This document shows, piece by piece, positions 25,862 through 34,158 of a stretch of DNA of 44,132 bases; the first letter of the stretch is position 1; each line of letters starts with the position of its first letter. The notes beneath the pieces were generated by a model. The model was given only the letters and a program-made list of their open reading frames with translations, was not told where the DNA came from and made no database searches. The translations under genes were made by a program, and so were the position numbers. The DNA comes from Bacillota bacterium (GTDB lineage Bacteria > Bacillota > Sulfobacillia > Sulfobacillales > Sulfobacillaceae), in the NCBI GenBank assembly GCA_021797825.1, contig JAJZZA010000023.1, positions 1 to 44,132 on the forward strand, read 5' to 3'.

Positions 25862-26629
25862 ATGGTCATTTCCGTGGTTACGCTGTTTCCCGACATGTTT
25901 TCCGGGGTGTTTGGCGCCAGCATGGTTAAACGCGCCCAGACCCGGGGCCTGGTGGACGTGCGGCTGGTCCCGTTACGGACGTTTGGAGTGGGGCCCCGGC
26001 GCGCGGTGGACGACTATCCCTTTGGCGGAGGGGTCGGGATGTTGATGCGGGTCGACGTGGTGGTGCCGGCCGTGGAGTGGGCCATCGCGCACGTGGCGGC
26101 CCCGGCGGAGATTCTTATCACGTCCGCGCAAGGGGAACGGTTCGACCAGGCTATGGCCGAGGATTTGGCGCACAAACCCCACGTGGTGGTGGTGGCGGGT
26201 CATTACGAAGGTATCGACGAACGGGCACGGCAGATTCTCGGCGCCCGTGAGGTTTCGGTGGGCGACTACGTGTTGACCGGCGGGGAGATTCCGGCGATGA
26301 TTTTAGTCGATGCGCTGATCCGGTTGCTGCCGGGAGCACTGGGCGCGGAGGCGGGCGCGCGGCAAGACTCCTTTAGTCGTCCGGGCGGCGGGCTGGAAGG
26401 TCCACAATACACTCGACCGGAAGAATATCGGGGATGGCGTGTGCCGCCCGTGTTGCTGTCGGGTCATCACGAGCGGATCCGGGCCTGGCAGGAGGCCGAA
26501 GCCGAGGAGCGCACGCGTCAGCGGCGCCCCGACTTGTTGTCGGCAGGCGGACCGGATCCGGCCGGGTCGGTAACCTTGGACGAATCCGTGCGTTTAAAAG
26601 GGGGGAAAGAAGGCAATGGATTACATTAA
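25862..26629 (+). CDS. trmD: tRNA (guanine-N1)-methyltransferase TrmD
   Basis: TrmD makes m1G37 in tRNAs reading CNN-type codons, preventing frameshifts. The 255-residue protein has the SPOUT trefoil knot ([10 protein letters not shown], then [17 protein letters not shown]) and starts [13 protein letters not shown]. The ATG at 25862 follows GAGGAG (25852-25857). It overlaps rplS by 14 nt. Confidence 0.96.
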   Translation: MVISVVTLFPDMFSGVFGASMVKRAQTRGLVDVRLVPLRTFGVGPRRAVDDYPFGGGVGMLMRVDVVVPAVEWAIAHVAAPAEILITSAQGERFDQAMAEDLAHKPHVVVVAGHYEGIDERARQILGAREVSVGDYVLTGGEIPAMILVDALIRLLPGALGAEAGARQDSFSRPGGGLEGPQYTRPEEYRGWRVPPVLLSGHHERIRAWQEAEAEERTRQRRPDLLSAGGPDPAGSVTLDESVRLKGGKEGNGLH

Positions 26630-26957
26630 GTTGCTCGAAGAGGATCAGATGCGCCACGATCTTCCCGATTTCCGGGCTGGCGACACGGTGCGCGTGGCGG
26701 TGCGCATTAAGGAGGGAAACCGGGAACGGACCCAGATGTTTGAGGGTGTGGTCATTTCCAAGAAGGGGACGGGGTTGTCCAAGACTTTTACGGTCCGGCG
26801 GGTCAGTTATGGAGTGGGGGTCGAAAGGACCTTCCTGCTGCACTCGCCACGGCTGGAAAAGATCGAGGTCATGCGGCGCGGAAAGGTGCGGCGGGCCAAG
26901 TTGTACTACTTGCGCAACCTCCGCGGGAAGGCAGCCCGGATCAAAGAACGGCGGTAG
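26616..26957 (+). CDS. rplS: 50S ribosomal protein L19
   Basis: This 113-residue protein matches L19 throughout ([20 protein letters not shown], then [20 protein letters not shown]). It lies at the 30S-50S interface. The start sits inside trmD behind a purine-rich AAGGGGGGAAAG stretch. A strong terminator follows. Confidence 0.97.
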   Translation: MDYIKLLEEDQMRHDLPDFRAGDTVRVAVRIKEGNRERTQMFEGVVISKKGTGLSKTFTVRRVSYGVGVERTFLLHSPRLEKIEVMRRGKVRRAKLYYLRNLRGKAARIKERR

Positions 26958-26967
26958 GCTACGATCA

Positions 26968-27001
26968 GCGAAGACGCCGAGAGGGCGTCTTCGCCTTTTT
27001 G
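26968..27001 (+). terminator. Rho-independent terminator after rplS
   Basis: Perfect 11-bp stem GCGAAGACGCC (26968-26978) / GGCGTCTTCGC (26984-26994), 5-nt loop, then CTTTTTG. Ends the ylxM-rplS operon. Confidence 0.92.
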
Positions 27002-27033
27002 ACGCCTTTCATGCAGGGGAGGGAACTGGGCGG

Positions 27034-27549
27034 GTGAAACGAAGGCGCGGCGGGTTTCGTGAGCTTGTGGAGACGCTCTTGCTGGCATTGGTGCTGGCGT
27101 TTTTGATTCGCACGTTTGTGTTGGAATCCTTCCAAGTACAGGGCACGTCCATGCTGCCCACTTTGCATAACGGGGACCGTGTGCTGGTGAACAAACTGGC
27201 CTATATCTTTGGTCCTCCCCAAACCGGCCAGGTGATTGTCTTTCAATCGCCGGTGATCCCCAGTCAGGACTGGATAAAGCGGGTCATCGGGGTCCCGGGC
27301 GACACCGTGAGTGTGCAAAATGATGTGGTGTACATCAACGGCAAACGCTATCCCGAACCATTCTTAAAGTATCGTCAGTCCGGCAATGTGCCGCCCACCA
27401 AGATTCCCCCGGGTTATCTCTGGGTGGAAGGCGACAACCGCCCCAAGAGTTACGACAGCCGCATGTTTGGACTTTTGCCGATGGCTAACATCCGGGGCCG
27501 TGCGCTCATGGTCTGGTGGCCCCCGGCCGATATGCAGTGGCTGCCGTGA
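27034..27549 (+). CDS. lepB: Signal peptidase I
   Basis: This 171-residue S26 peptidase cleaves signal peptides of exported proteins outside the membrane. One N-terminal membrane segment (about 10-30) is followed by the catalytic S39 (QGTSMLPTL) and general-base K82 (DWIKRVIGVPGD), then GDNRPKSYDSRMFG. The start GTG at 27034 with AGGGGAGGG upstream is chosen because the open frame's longer N terminus only shadows trmD and rplS. Its TGA overlaps a GTG that could start rbgA. Confidence 0.94.
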   Translation: MKRRRGGFRELVETLLLALVLAFLIRTFVLESFQVQGTSMLPTLHNGDRVLVNKLAYIFGPPQTGQVIVFQSPVIPSQDWIKRVIGVPGDTVSVQNDVVYINGKRYPEPFLKYRQSGNVPPTKIPPGYLWVEGDNRPKSYDSRMFGLLPMANIRGRALMVWWPPADMQWLP

Positions 27550-27557
27550 GCGGGACG

Positions 27558-28346
27558 ATGGACAAAACGCGCGGCTGGTATCCGGGACATATGGTGGCGA
27601 CGCAAAAGACCATCCGGGAGCTGGCGCCTTATCTGACGGCCTTTGTGGAGGTGGTCGACGCGCGAGCGCCGGAGGCAACGCGCCATCGCCCGCTTGACGG
27701 CTGGATCGGCCGCACGCCCAAGGTGGTGGTGTTGAACAAAGCGGACTTGGCAGACCCCCGGGTCACCCAAGCCTGGCTGGGCTGGTATCGCGCCCAAGGC
27801 ATGGTGGCGGTGGCGCTCAATGCCGAGGCGAATGGTGCCGATGGCGTGCTGCGAAAGCGTTTGAGCGCCCAGTTTGCTTCCCCGTTTCGACTGGCGGTGG
27901 TGGGATTGCCGAATCTTGGCAAGTCCACGCTGCTGAACCGAATGGTCGGCACGCGGCGAGTGGCCACCGGAGCCCGACCGGGCATCACCCGCGGACCGCA
28001 GTGGATCCGGTTGCCTGGCGGGTGGGAGTGGCTGGATCTGCCTGGGGTGGTGACACCGGCCAAGTCGCGGGATGCGCGGTTTAAAATATTAGGGGTGGTT
28101 CCTTACCAAGCGGATGAATCCGAAGATTTGGCGGCCATCGCCTGGGCATTCCTTCACCCGCAAGGGCCGGATGTGGCATCCGGCGAGGAATGGCTGGACT
28201 ATGGACGCCTTCGCGGGTTTTTGAGCACGGGAGGCGCGATCGATCGGCAACGGACCGCGGAGGCCATTTTGGCGGGATTCCGCAAGGGAACATTCGGCCG
28301 CCTCAGTCTCGAGCGGCCGGGGACGGCTCACGATGAAAAGCCGTGA
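27558..28346 (+). CDS. rbgA: Ribosome biogenesis GTPase RbgA (YlqF)
   Basis: RbgA is a circularly permuted GTPase needed for late 50S assembly. The permutation is visible: G4 NKAD comes first (about residue 54), then G1 GLPNLGKSTLLN (about 116) and G3 DLPG (about 161). The start MDKTRGWYPGHM matches the family. A GTG at 27546 that overlaps the lepB stop would add four residues and cannot be excluded. The C-terminal ANTAR-like helix region is present. It overlaps rnhB by 14 nt. Confidence 0.95.
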   Translation: MDKTRGWYPGHMVATQKTIRELAPYLTAFVEVVDARAPEATRHRPLDGWIGRTPKVVVLNKADLADPRVTQAWLGWYRAQGMVAVALNAEANGADGVLRKRLSAQFASPFRLAVVGLPNLGKSTLLNRMVGTRRVATGARPGITRGPQWIRLPGGWEWLDLPGVVTPAKSRDARFKILGVVPYQADESEDLAAIAWAFLHPQGPDVASGEEWLDYGRLRGFLSTGGAIDRQRTAEAILAGFRKGTFGRLSLERPGTAHDEKP

Positions 28347-28989
28347 CCTCACCCGATGGGAACGCGCCTGGTGGGCCGACGGGCTGGTGGTGGCCGGGGT
28401 GGATGAGGTCGGGCGGGGCCCGTTGGCGGGACCGGTGGTGGCGGCGGTGGTGGTGTTTGAGCGGCATTGCCCGGTGGCTGGCGTCAATGACTCCAAACAA
28501 CTTAGCGAGCGGCAGCGCGAGATGCTCTTCCTCCGCATTTTGGACGGAGCACGCGCGGTCGCGGTCGGTGCCGCAGGTCCGCGCACCATTGAGGCGATTA
28601 ACATTCTTGAGGCTTCGCGCGTGGCTATGCTCCGGGCGCTTGGCTATCTTGGCAACCCGCCGGATGTGCTGCTGACCGACGCCGTCGCGTTGGGGGGACC
28701 CTGGCGCGAGGCCGCGATCCTGCAGGGCGACGCAACCTCCGCGTCCATTGCCGCGGCATCCATCGTGGCCAAAGTGGTTCGCGACCGCTACATGCGCGAA
28801 TTGGCCCGGCAATTCCCCGCCTACGGGTTTGATCGACATAAGGGGTATGCGACCCGGAGCCACCGCGACGCGATTTTGCGGCATGGGCCCTGCGAAGCGC
28901 ATCGCCGCACGTTTTTACGCAAGTTGCTGCTGGCGGATCCGGCCGTGGCCGAAAGCCGGCCGCCGAACCCGGTGCCCGGCGCCGGCTGA
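28333..28989 (+). CDS. rnhB: Ribonuclease HII
   Basis: RNase HII removes ribonucleotides and RNA from RNA-DNA hybrids. The 218-residue protein has the catalytic DE pair D24/E25 in GVDEVGRGPLAGP, D116 in LLTDA, and D133 in the GDATSASIAAASIVAKV segment. The C-terminal YGFDRHKGYAT motif is intact. It overlaps rbgA. After it, accessory block C replaces the dprA-topA continuation seen in many relatives. Confidence 0.96.
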   Translation: MKSRDLTRWERAWWADGLVVAGVDEVGRGPLAGPVVAAVVVFERHCPVAGVNDSKQLSERQREMLFLRILDGARAVAVGAAGPRTIEAINILEASRVAMLRALGYLGNPPDVLLTDAVALGGPWREAAILQGDATSASIAAASIVAKVVRDRYMRELARQFPAYGFDRHKGYATRSHRDAILRHGPCEAHRRTFLRKLLLADPAVAESRPPNPVPGAG

Positions 28990-29238
28990 GTGGCGCCAAG
29001 GCGGCCGACGGACCTGGCGCAATGCGGTTCCAAGATGGCATAATGGCCGGAATATGCTCATTAGGTGTGCAGTGTGCGCGAGTGACGGGCGGGCTGCCCG
29101 CGAGGGGTCCGCATCCCCCGGGCCGGTCAGCGGCGCCGCCATCGTGCCGCCCGCATTGTCTCATGATGCGCCCAGGGCGGGAATCGGGTGCTGGCCCAAC
29201 CTGTGCCCGGCAGCACCCCGCGGGCCCTCGCTTGGCGG

Positions 29239-29958
29239 CTACCACCCCAACTCGGCTCCATGCTGGCGCAGCCACTGCTTTTCAGCCAAAAATTCCGGCA
29301 GCACCCGGCCCACCGCGTCCCAGAAGGCGGGGCGATGATGCGGGTGGCGCCGATGAGTCAGTTCATGCACAATCACGTAGTCGATAACGGACAGGGGCGC
29401 CTGGATGACGCGCCAATTCAAGGCGATGAGGCCATCTTCCCGGCAGAAGCCCCAACGGGATTTGTATTCGGCTATTTTGAGCCGGGTGGCACCGGCTCCG
29501 ACCAACGGGGCATAGTGGTGGATGCGCGCGGAGAACAGCGTCAGCGCTTCTTCGCGGTACCACTTGATGATGGTCTCCCGGATCAGGATCGGCGCCCCCG
29601 CCGGCGCCGGCAACGGGATGGTCACCATCAGCGTGCGCTCGCTTACGGCGAGGCGCCGGTCCGCCTGCTCCGCGCCGATGACTTGCAGCCGCAGCCGGTC
29701 CCCCTTAAGCCAGAAACTTTCCCCGTTGACAAATTGCTTGGCAGACGGGGCCGCGAGCAAGGGCGGGGTGGTCCAGTGCTTCACCAGCCAGCGGGATTTG
29801 CGCTGCAACAGCTCCTTCACGTGGTCGGGGTCAAAACCGCGGGGAACCAAGACCGTAACCTGCCGATTGGCATCGATCCGGATGGCTGGATGCTGACGGC
29901 GGGGCCGCTCTTCAATGGTATACGGAATAACCGTCGATCCGATGGCGAAGGTCGGCAT
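29239..29958 (-). CDS. YgjP/DUF45-type metallopeptidase
   Basis: This 239-residue protein is a member of the YgjP-like (M48/SprT-related) family. It has the zinc site H198-E-L-T-H202 with further His at 207-208 (VHELTHRRHPHHRPAFW), and the conserved KSRWGFCREDGLIALNW segment before it. It is probably cytoplasmic, since no signal peptide or membrane segment is seen. Substrate unknown; in other bacteria such genes are often near restriction or wall genes. AAGGAGCG precedes the ATG at 29958, and a TACAAT (29987-29982 on the - strand) lies upstream. Confidence 0.87.
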   Translation of the reverse strand: MPTFAIGSTVIPYTIEERPRRQHPAIRIDANRQVTVLVPRGFDPDHVKELLQRKSRWLVKHWTTPPLLAAPSAKQFVNGESFWLKGDRLRLQVIGAEQADRRLAVSERTLMVTIPLPAPAGAPILIRETIIKWYREEALTLFSARIHHYAPLVGAGATRLKIAEYKSRWGFCREDGLIALNWRVIQAPLSVIDYVIVHELTHRRHPHHRPAFWDAVGRVLPEFLAEKQWLRQHGAELGW

Positions 29959-30085
29959 GGTGGTCTCGCTCCTTTTTGGGTATTGTAGCGAACGGCGCGG
30001 TTTTCATCGACTGTGGGTGGTGTCGGCTTACGGCCGGCGGCGATCCGGGGCGCCCGGCCTGGCGGGCTCGGGGCGCGGCTGAGGA

Positions 30086-32503
30086 TTAGTGCTTAGGGTG
30101 GCGGTGAAGATGTTTGCCGGGTTTGGTGGAGGGGAACCCGGAGGGTTGGTTCGGGGTACACGTGGTGGTGGGCGCCCAATAGATGGAGTCCCAAGGCCGC
30201 GGCACGCCTGCGTGCCAGTCGGATTCCGGGTGCAGGAAATTGGCGGTAAGGTACGGACCGCAACCGGGTTGCCAGAGCGTCGCCGGGTTGTTGGCGGAGA
30301 TCTTCACCGGGTAATGGCTGCTGCCGGTGGTGGTCGGCTGCGTGCCTTGGATAAACCAGGCCCCTTGCACATCTTGCGCAGGGGCGTAGGGACTGGCCAA
30401 TTGACCGGACGTGATGCTGACGCGAGGGACGAACACGAGCCCCGAGGGTCTGGCGAATGGGCGCGGGGGCAGTTGCAGAGCGTGGTTCAACTGGGTCATG
30501 ATTTGCCGCCAAATGGGCCCGGCGGCGACGTCGCCGTACGCCGGCCCCTGGCCGTCCAGGGTGAAGGGCTGGGCGATTTCACCAAATTGGTCTCCCTCCC
30601 ATACACCGCAGACCGCCTGCGGTTCGAAACCCACAAACCAGGCATCGGCCTCGTTATTGTTGGTTCCGGTCTTTCCAGCCGCTGGCCGTCCGATGCCCAA
30701 GGCAAAGCCGGTCGGCAAGGACCCGGGACCGATGGCGGGCAGACTGTGGGGGGTTAGCACGCGCTGCATCATTTGCGTCATGATGTAAGCGACTTGCGGA
30801 CTGATTTCCCGGGTTCCGTGAGGCTGGCTCTGATAGACCACCTGGCCTTTGGGGTTGACGACTTTGGTGACGATGATGGGTTGCATGCGAACACCGCCGT
30901 TGGCGAAAGTGGCATAGGCCTGGGTCATGAGATAGGCGTTGGAGTTAACCCCCAGCGCGATGCCGAGACCTTGTTTGGCTTGTGCGGGGGAGATTCCCAG
31001 GCCAAATTTTTGGTTGGCAAAATTGACCGCGTAGGGGATTCCGATGTGGTTTAGCAGGTGCACCGCCACGTCGTTGTCGGAAATGGCGAGCGCATCTCGC
31101 AAGTCCAGGTATCCCCGGTACAGGTTATTGTCGTTAGCGGGCCACCAACTCTGACCATGGGTGTTGGCGAAAATGGGCACATCCTGGATGACCGACATTT
31201 GGGTGTAGCCCTTGACCAAAGCGGGCGTGTAATCGAGCAGCGGCTTGATCGCGGACCCGGTTGAGCGGGAAGCCTGGGTGGCGAAGTTAAACGGCATGAT
31301 GCCGAGATGGACCCGCCCGCCAATAATGGCCCAGATATGGCCGGTCTTAGGGTCTTCCACCACCGCCGCCGCTTGGTGGGCGGGGTTGGGGTGTTGGGCG
31401 GGGCCGAAGTTTTTGTTCATCCACTGATCCACTGCCTGCTGTGCGATGTCGTAGACCTGTGGTCGTAAGGCGGTGTAGATTTTTAGGCCGCCATTGTTGA
31501 TTTGGCTCATGGAGATGCCGGCCTGGCGCAACACGTGGATAACTTGGTCCAGGTACCAGGGATAGGGATAGGGCTGTTTGGCCGGGGAGGGGGATGCCGG
31601 GTGAAAAGCCAGCGGGGTCCGATAGGCGGCGGCGGCTTGGGTTGCGGTGATGTCGCCATAGCGGACCATGGCTTGCAGGACCAGCCACTGCCGTTGCCGA
31701 GCCAAATGATAGTTGACCAGCGGATCATACAGCGAAGGCGCTTGCGGCAGACCAGCCAGCAGGGAGGCCTGGGCGAGCGTCAGTTGCGATGGGGTTTCGT
31801 TGAAATAGGTCTTGCTGGCGGCATAGATGCCGTTGGCGCCCTGACCGTAATAGACTTCGTTAAGGTACATGGCCAGGATCTGATTTTTGGAATACCGGTG
31901 CGCCAACTCCAGTCCAATGATAAATTCGCGGACCTTGCGGACTAATGTTTTTTGGTCGCCTAAATAAAGGTCTTTGGCCAATTGTTCGGTGATGGTGCTC
32001 GCGCCCTGTACGGGGGCCTGGTGAATCAAATCGACCAGCGCGGCGCGCAGAATGGATCGGAAATCAAATCCCGGATTGTGGTAAAAGTTGTGGTCCTCAA
32101 TCGCTACAATGGCTTGCTGCATGGTCTGCGAAACCTGACTGAGGGGCACCGGCCGGCGATTGCTGACTCCGTGAAACACGGCCACCGGTTGGCCGCCCAG
32201 ATCATAGACGGTGGATCCCTGACCTTGCGCCAACGTTGACACCAGATCGCCGACCGGCGGAAGGTTGCTCGCCGCCTGGACGACCGTCGAGCCGACGTCG
32301 ATGGCCACAGCCAGGGTGACCAGGAGAAACAACAACAGCATAACGCGTCCCCAGCGCACGCGCCGGACGGGTTTGGCGATCGCCGGATTTTGGCGAGAAG
32401 GCCGCAGAGTGCGCGCTGGTCGGCTCTCCGTAAACGGCGTTCCGCAGAAACGGCAGAAGCGGGATCCTGCCGTATTCAGGCGGCCGCACTGGGCACAGTT
32501 CAC
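30086..32503 (-). CDS. Class A penicillin-binding protein with N-terminal zinc ribbon (second copy)
   Basis: This 805-residue bifunctional PBP is a paralogue of the one at 9786-12362, with long identical stretches in the glycosyltransferase domain (for example ASTITEQLAKDLYL). It has a zinc ribbon (C3, C6, C17, C20), a membrane segment (about 52-72), and GT51 catalytic E136 in AIEDHNFYHNPG. The transpeptidase has S417-x-x-K420, S475-D-N and K611-T-G. It lacks the long Ser-rich tail of the first copy and ends in a basic His-rich stretch. The start is GTG at 32503 after GAGGTGATT. No zinc-ribbon partner gene precedes this copy. It has its own extended -10 promoter. Confidence 0.93.
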   Translation of the reverse strand: MNCAQCGRLNTAGSRFCRFCGTPFTESRPARTLRPSRQNPAIAKPVRRVRWGRVMLLLFLLVTLAVAIDVGSTVVQAASNLPPVGDLVSTLAQGQGSTVYDLGGQPVAVFHGVSNRRPVPLSQVSQTMQQAIVAIEDHNFYHNPGFDFRSILRAALVDLIHQAPVQGASTITEQLAKDLYLGDQKTLVRKVREFIIGLELAHRYSKNQILAMYLNEVYYGQGANGIYAASKTYFNETPSQLTLAQASLLAGLPQAPSLYDPLVNYHLARQRQWLVLQAMVRYGDITATQAAAAYRTPLAFHPASPSPAKQPYPYPWYLDQVIHVLRQAGISMSQINNGGLKIYTALRPQVYDIAQQAVDQWMNKNFGPAQHPNPAHQAAAVVEDPKTGHIWAIIGGRVHLGIMPFNFATQASRSTGSAIKPLLDYTPALVKGYTQMSVIQDVPIFANTHGQSWWPANDNNLYRGYLDLRDALAISDNDVAVHLLNHIGIPYAVNFANQKFGLGISPAQAKQGLGIALGVNSNAYLMTQAYATFANGGVRMQPIIVTKVVNPKGQVVYQSQPHGTREISPQVAYIMTQMMQRVLTPHSLPAIGPGSLPTGFALGIGRPAAGKTGTNNNEADAWFVGFEPQAVCGVWEGDQFGEIAQPFTLDGQGPAYGDVAAGPIWRQIMTQLNHALQLPPRPFARPSGLVFVPRVSITSGQLASPYAPAQDVQGAWFIQGTQPTTTGSSHYPVKISANNPATLWQPGCGPYLTANFLHPESDWHAGVPRPWDSIYWAPTTTCTPNQPSGFPSTKPGKHLHRHPKH

Positions 32504-32538
32504 ACAATCACCTCGCTCGCAGCCGTTGTCGGAAATCT

Positions 32539-32547
32539 ATTGTAGCA
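32539..32547 (-). promoter_or_regulatory. Extended -10 promoter of the second PBP
   Basis: On the - strand TGCTACAAT (32547-32539) matches an extended -10 (TG-n-TATAAT with one change), about 36 nt upstream of the GTG start. No good -35 is seen. Confidence 0.5.
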
Positions 32548-32611
32548 TGAGCTGTTCTGACTGGTAGGATTCCCCACTCCCGGGCGATTATGAGAGGGCG
32601 TCCGCGCGCAG

Positions 32612-32646
32612 CAAAAAAAGGGGGCCGGTCTTGGCCCCCTTTTTGC
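32612..32646 (-). terminator. Terminator after the NlpC/P60 gene
   Basis: GGGGGCC/GGCCCCC stem with a 6-nt loop flanked by A7 and T6, so it works on either strand. It lies directly downstream of the wall hydrolase and upstream of the second PBP promoter, keeping them separate. Confidence 0.88.
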
Positions 32647-32662
32647 CTAACGCACGCCGTTC

Positions 32663-33808
32663 TTACGGATTCACGCGTCCCGCTCCCACGAAGTGGGATT
32701 GCCAGTAGGGGGCGTTGAAATTCATGATCATCACCCGCTGTCCCGGTGCCGGGGCGTCAATGAAGGCTTGACTATACCCCTGGGCGGGGTCGGCTCCGAT
32801 ATATATCCCCACATGGCTGGCCCCCGCCCCGTACGTGGAAAAGAACACCAAGTCTCCAGGCTGCAGCGCGGAGCGGGGAATCTTGGTCACCGCGGCGAAC
32901 TGGGCCCACGACGTGCGGGGGAGGGAGACCCCGTTTTGGGCAAACACATATTGCACGAGCCCCGAACAGTCAAAGCCGGCCGGACTGGCCCCACCCCAGA
33001 CATAGGGATCGCCCAGGTAACGCCGGGCAGTGGCCGCAATCGCCGCACCGAAAGTCTGGCTGGGGGCGTTGGCCGGCAGACTGACGCTGGCGGAGCCGCT
33101 GCCCGCCTGTTTAGCCGGGATCGATGGCGCTGAGGCCGGGGAGCCGGGAATCATCAGCACCTGGCCCACATGAAGCCAATTCGGGTTGGCCAGATGGTTG
33201 ACGGCGGCCAAGGTAGGCCACGCGATTCCGAAACGGGCGGCAATTTGGCTTAAGGTATCGCCCGGTCGCACCACGTAGCGGCCGGCACCCGCTGGGTTTG
33301 AGGATCGCACCGCTGCCGACGCAGCCGCGGCAGGGCTGCCCTGTGCGGGCAGCAACAAGACTTGGCCGATTTGCAGCCAATTCGGGTTGGCCAAATGGTT
33401 AAGCGCCGCCAGCGTCGCCACCGACGTGTGAAATCGGCTGGCAATGCCTCCCAAGGTATTTCCGGCTTGCACTGTGTAACGCGTGGCGGTAGGTGATGAG
33501 GAGGGGGCTGCAGTGGCGTTAAGCGAGCGGTTCAGCGCGGATTCGGTTTCCGGGCCGACGATGCCGTCGGTGGCCAAACCGTGTTTGGCTTGGAAAGTTT
33601 TTACGGCAGCTTCCGTCACAGGGCCAAAATATCCGGTGGGAGCAATATGGTAACCGAGATGATCCAAGTCGGTTTGGAGCAGGCGAACCATCGCACCGGA
33701 CTGGCCTGGGCTCCAGTATCCGGTCACCGTGGCGGCATGCGCCAGCGGTCCGGCCCAGAGCGCCGCCGAGGCGGCAGCGGCCGTAAGGGTTGTCCATGTT
33801 TTCGGCAA
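32663..33808 (-). CDS. Secreted NlpC/P60 peptidoglycan hydrolase with LysM repeats
   Basis: This 381-residue endopeptidase cuts stem peptides of peptidoglycan. In order it has a signal peptide (cleavage likely after A23-H-A25), a peptidoglycan-binding-1 domain (about 34-95) and two LysM modules (about 110-155 and 177-222). The LysMs are almost identical in the LNHLANPNWLQIGQVLLLP part. A NlpC/P60 domain follows, with C281 (GFDCSGLVQYVF) and H332 (SHVGIYIG). The start is TTG at 33808 behind AAGGAAGGGAG. It is preceded by a c-di-AMP riboswitch, as known for several wall hydrolases. Confidence 0.93.
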   Translation of the reverse strand: MPKTWTTLTAAAASAALWAGPLAHAATVTGYWSPGQSGAMVRLLQTDLDHLGYHIAPTGYFGPVTEAAVKTFQAKHGLATDGIVGPETESALNRSLNATAAPSSSPTATRYTVQAGNTLGGIASRFHTSVATLAALNHLANPNWLQIGQVLLLPAQGSPAAAASAAVRSSNPAGAGRYVVRPGDTLSQIAARFGIAWPTLAAVNHLANPNWLHVGQVLMIPGSPASAPSIPAKQAGSGSASVSLPANAPSQTFGAAIAATARRYLGDPYVWGGASPAGFDCSGLVQYVFAQNGVSLPRTSWAQFAAVTKIPRSALQPGDLVFFSTYGAGASHVGIYIGADPAQGYSQAFIDAPAPGQRVMIMNFNAPYWQSHFVGAGRVNP

Positions 33809-33831
33809 GAGACAGGCTCCCTTCCTTCAGG

Positions 33832-33957
33832 TATTGCCTCCGAGGTTAGTTGGCGGCTCGGGCTGAAGGAGCCCTACGGGGGTAACCCGATTCACCATGG
33901 GCCAAGCCCATTAATCCCCCGTACGCGCGTTTGGGCGTGATTCGGCAGACAGGAGTC
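33832..33957 (-). promoter_or_regulatory. Cyclic di-AMP riboswitch (ydaO/yuaA class), second copy
   Basis: Read on the - strand, the ydaO core appears in order: GCCGAATC (from 33946), GGGGGATTAATGGG (33920-33907), GGTGAATC (33896-33889), AGGGCTCC, CCCGAGCC and CAACTAACCTCGGAGGC (33852-33836). The conserved blocks match the copy at 18233. No terminator lies between it and the gene. The ribosome site (33827-33817) abuts the 3' side of the aptamer, and CTCCT near the RNA 5' end could pair with it, so control is more likely translational. That last point is inference. Confidence 0.85.
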
Positions 33958-33964
33958 GAATCGC

Positions 33965-33994
33965 ATCATAGCGGGATGATAACCGGCTTGTCAC
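33965..33994 (-). promoter_or_regulatory. Promoter of the second riboswitch
   Basis: On the - strand GTGACA (33994-33989), 18-nt spacer, TATGAT (33970-33965). Transcription would begin at about 33958, right at the riboswitch 5' end. Confidence 0.7.
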
Positions 33995-34057
33995 CTCGAG
34001 TATTGGAGCTTCGCGGCCGGTGACGGGTTCTCTGCGGGGAAGAGGGTCGATCTGTGG

Positions 34058-34075
34058 CATATTGCGCGCAATATG
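34058..34075. promoter_or_regulatory. Perfect 18-bp palindrome between nlpC/P60 and topA
   Basis: CATATTGCGCGCAATATG is fully self-complementary. It lies about 64 bp upstream of the riboswitch promoter and about 50 bp upstream of the topA -10, so it could be an operator acting on either divergent transcript. No known regulator site is recognised. Confidence 0.55.
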
Positions 34076-34123
34076 GTATGGGTGGAAGAGATGCCCAATG
34101 CCGGATGGGAGCTTGCACCGGTT

Positions 34124-34132
34124 TGCTATAAT
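34124..34132 (+). promoter_or_regulatory. Extended -10 promoter of topA
   Basis: TGCTATAAT is a perfect extended -10 (TG-n-TATAAT), 26 nt before the topA start. A proper -35 is not evident. Confidence 0.7.
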
Positions 34133-34158
34133 ATAGAAACGCTTAGGGAGGTGAGGGA

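Noticed and set aside
26434-27033. N-terminal extension of signal peptidase to 371 residues
   Set aside because: The extension overlaps trmD and rplS in another frame and crosses the rplS terminator; GTG at 27034 with a strong ribosome site is the true start.
29035-29238. TGGCATAAT extended -10 after rnhB, possible small RNA start
   Set aside because: No + strand gene or terminator follows within the gap and no structure stands out; left as chance.
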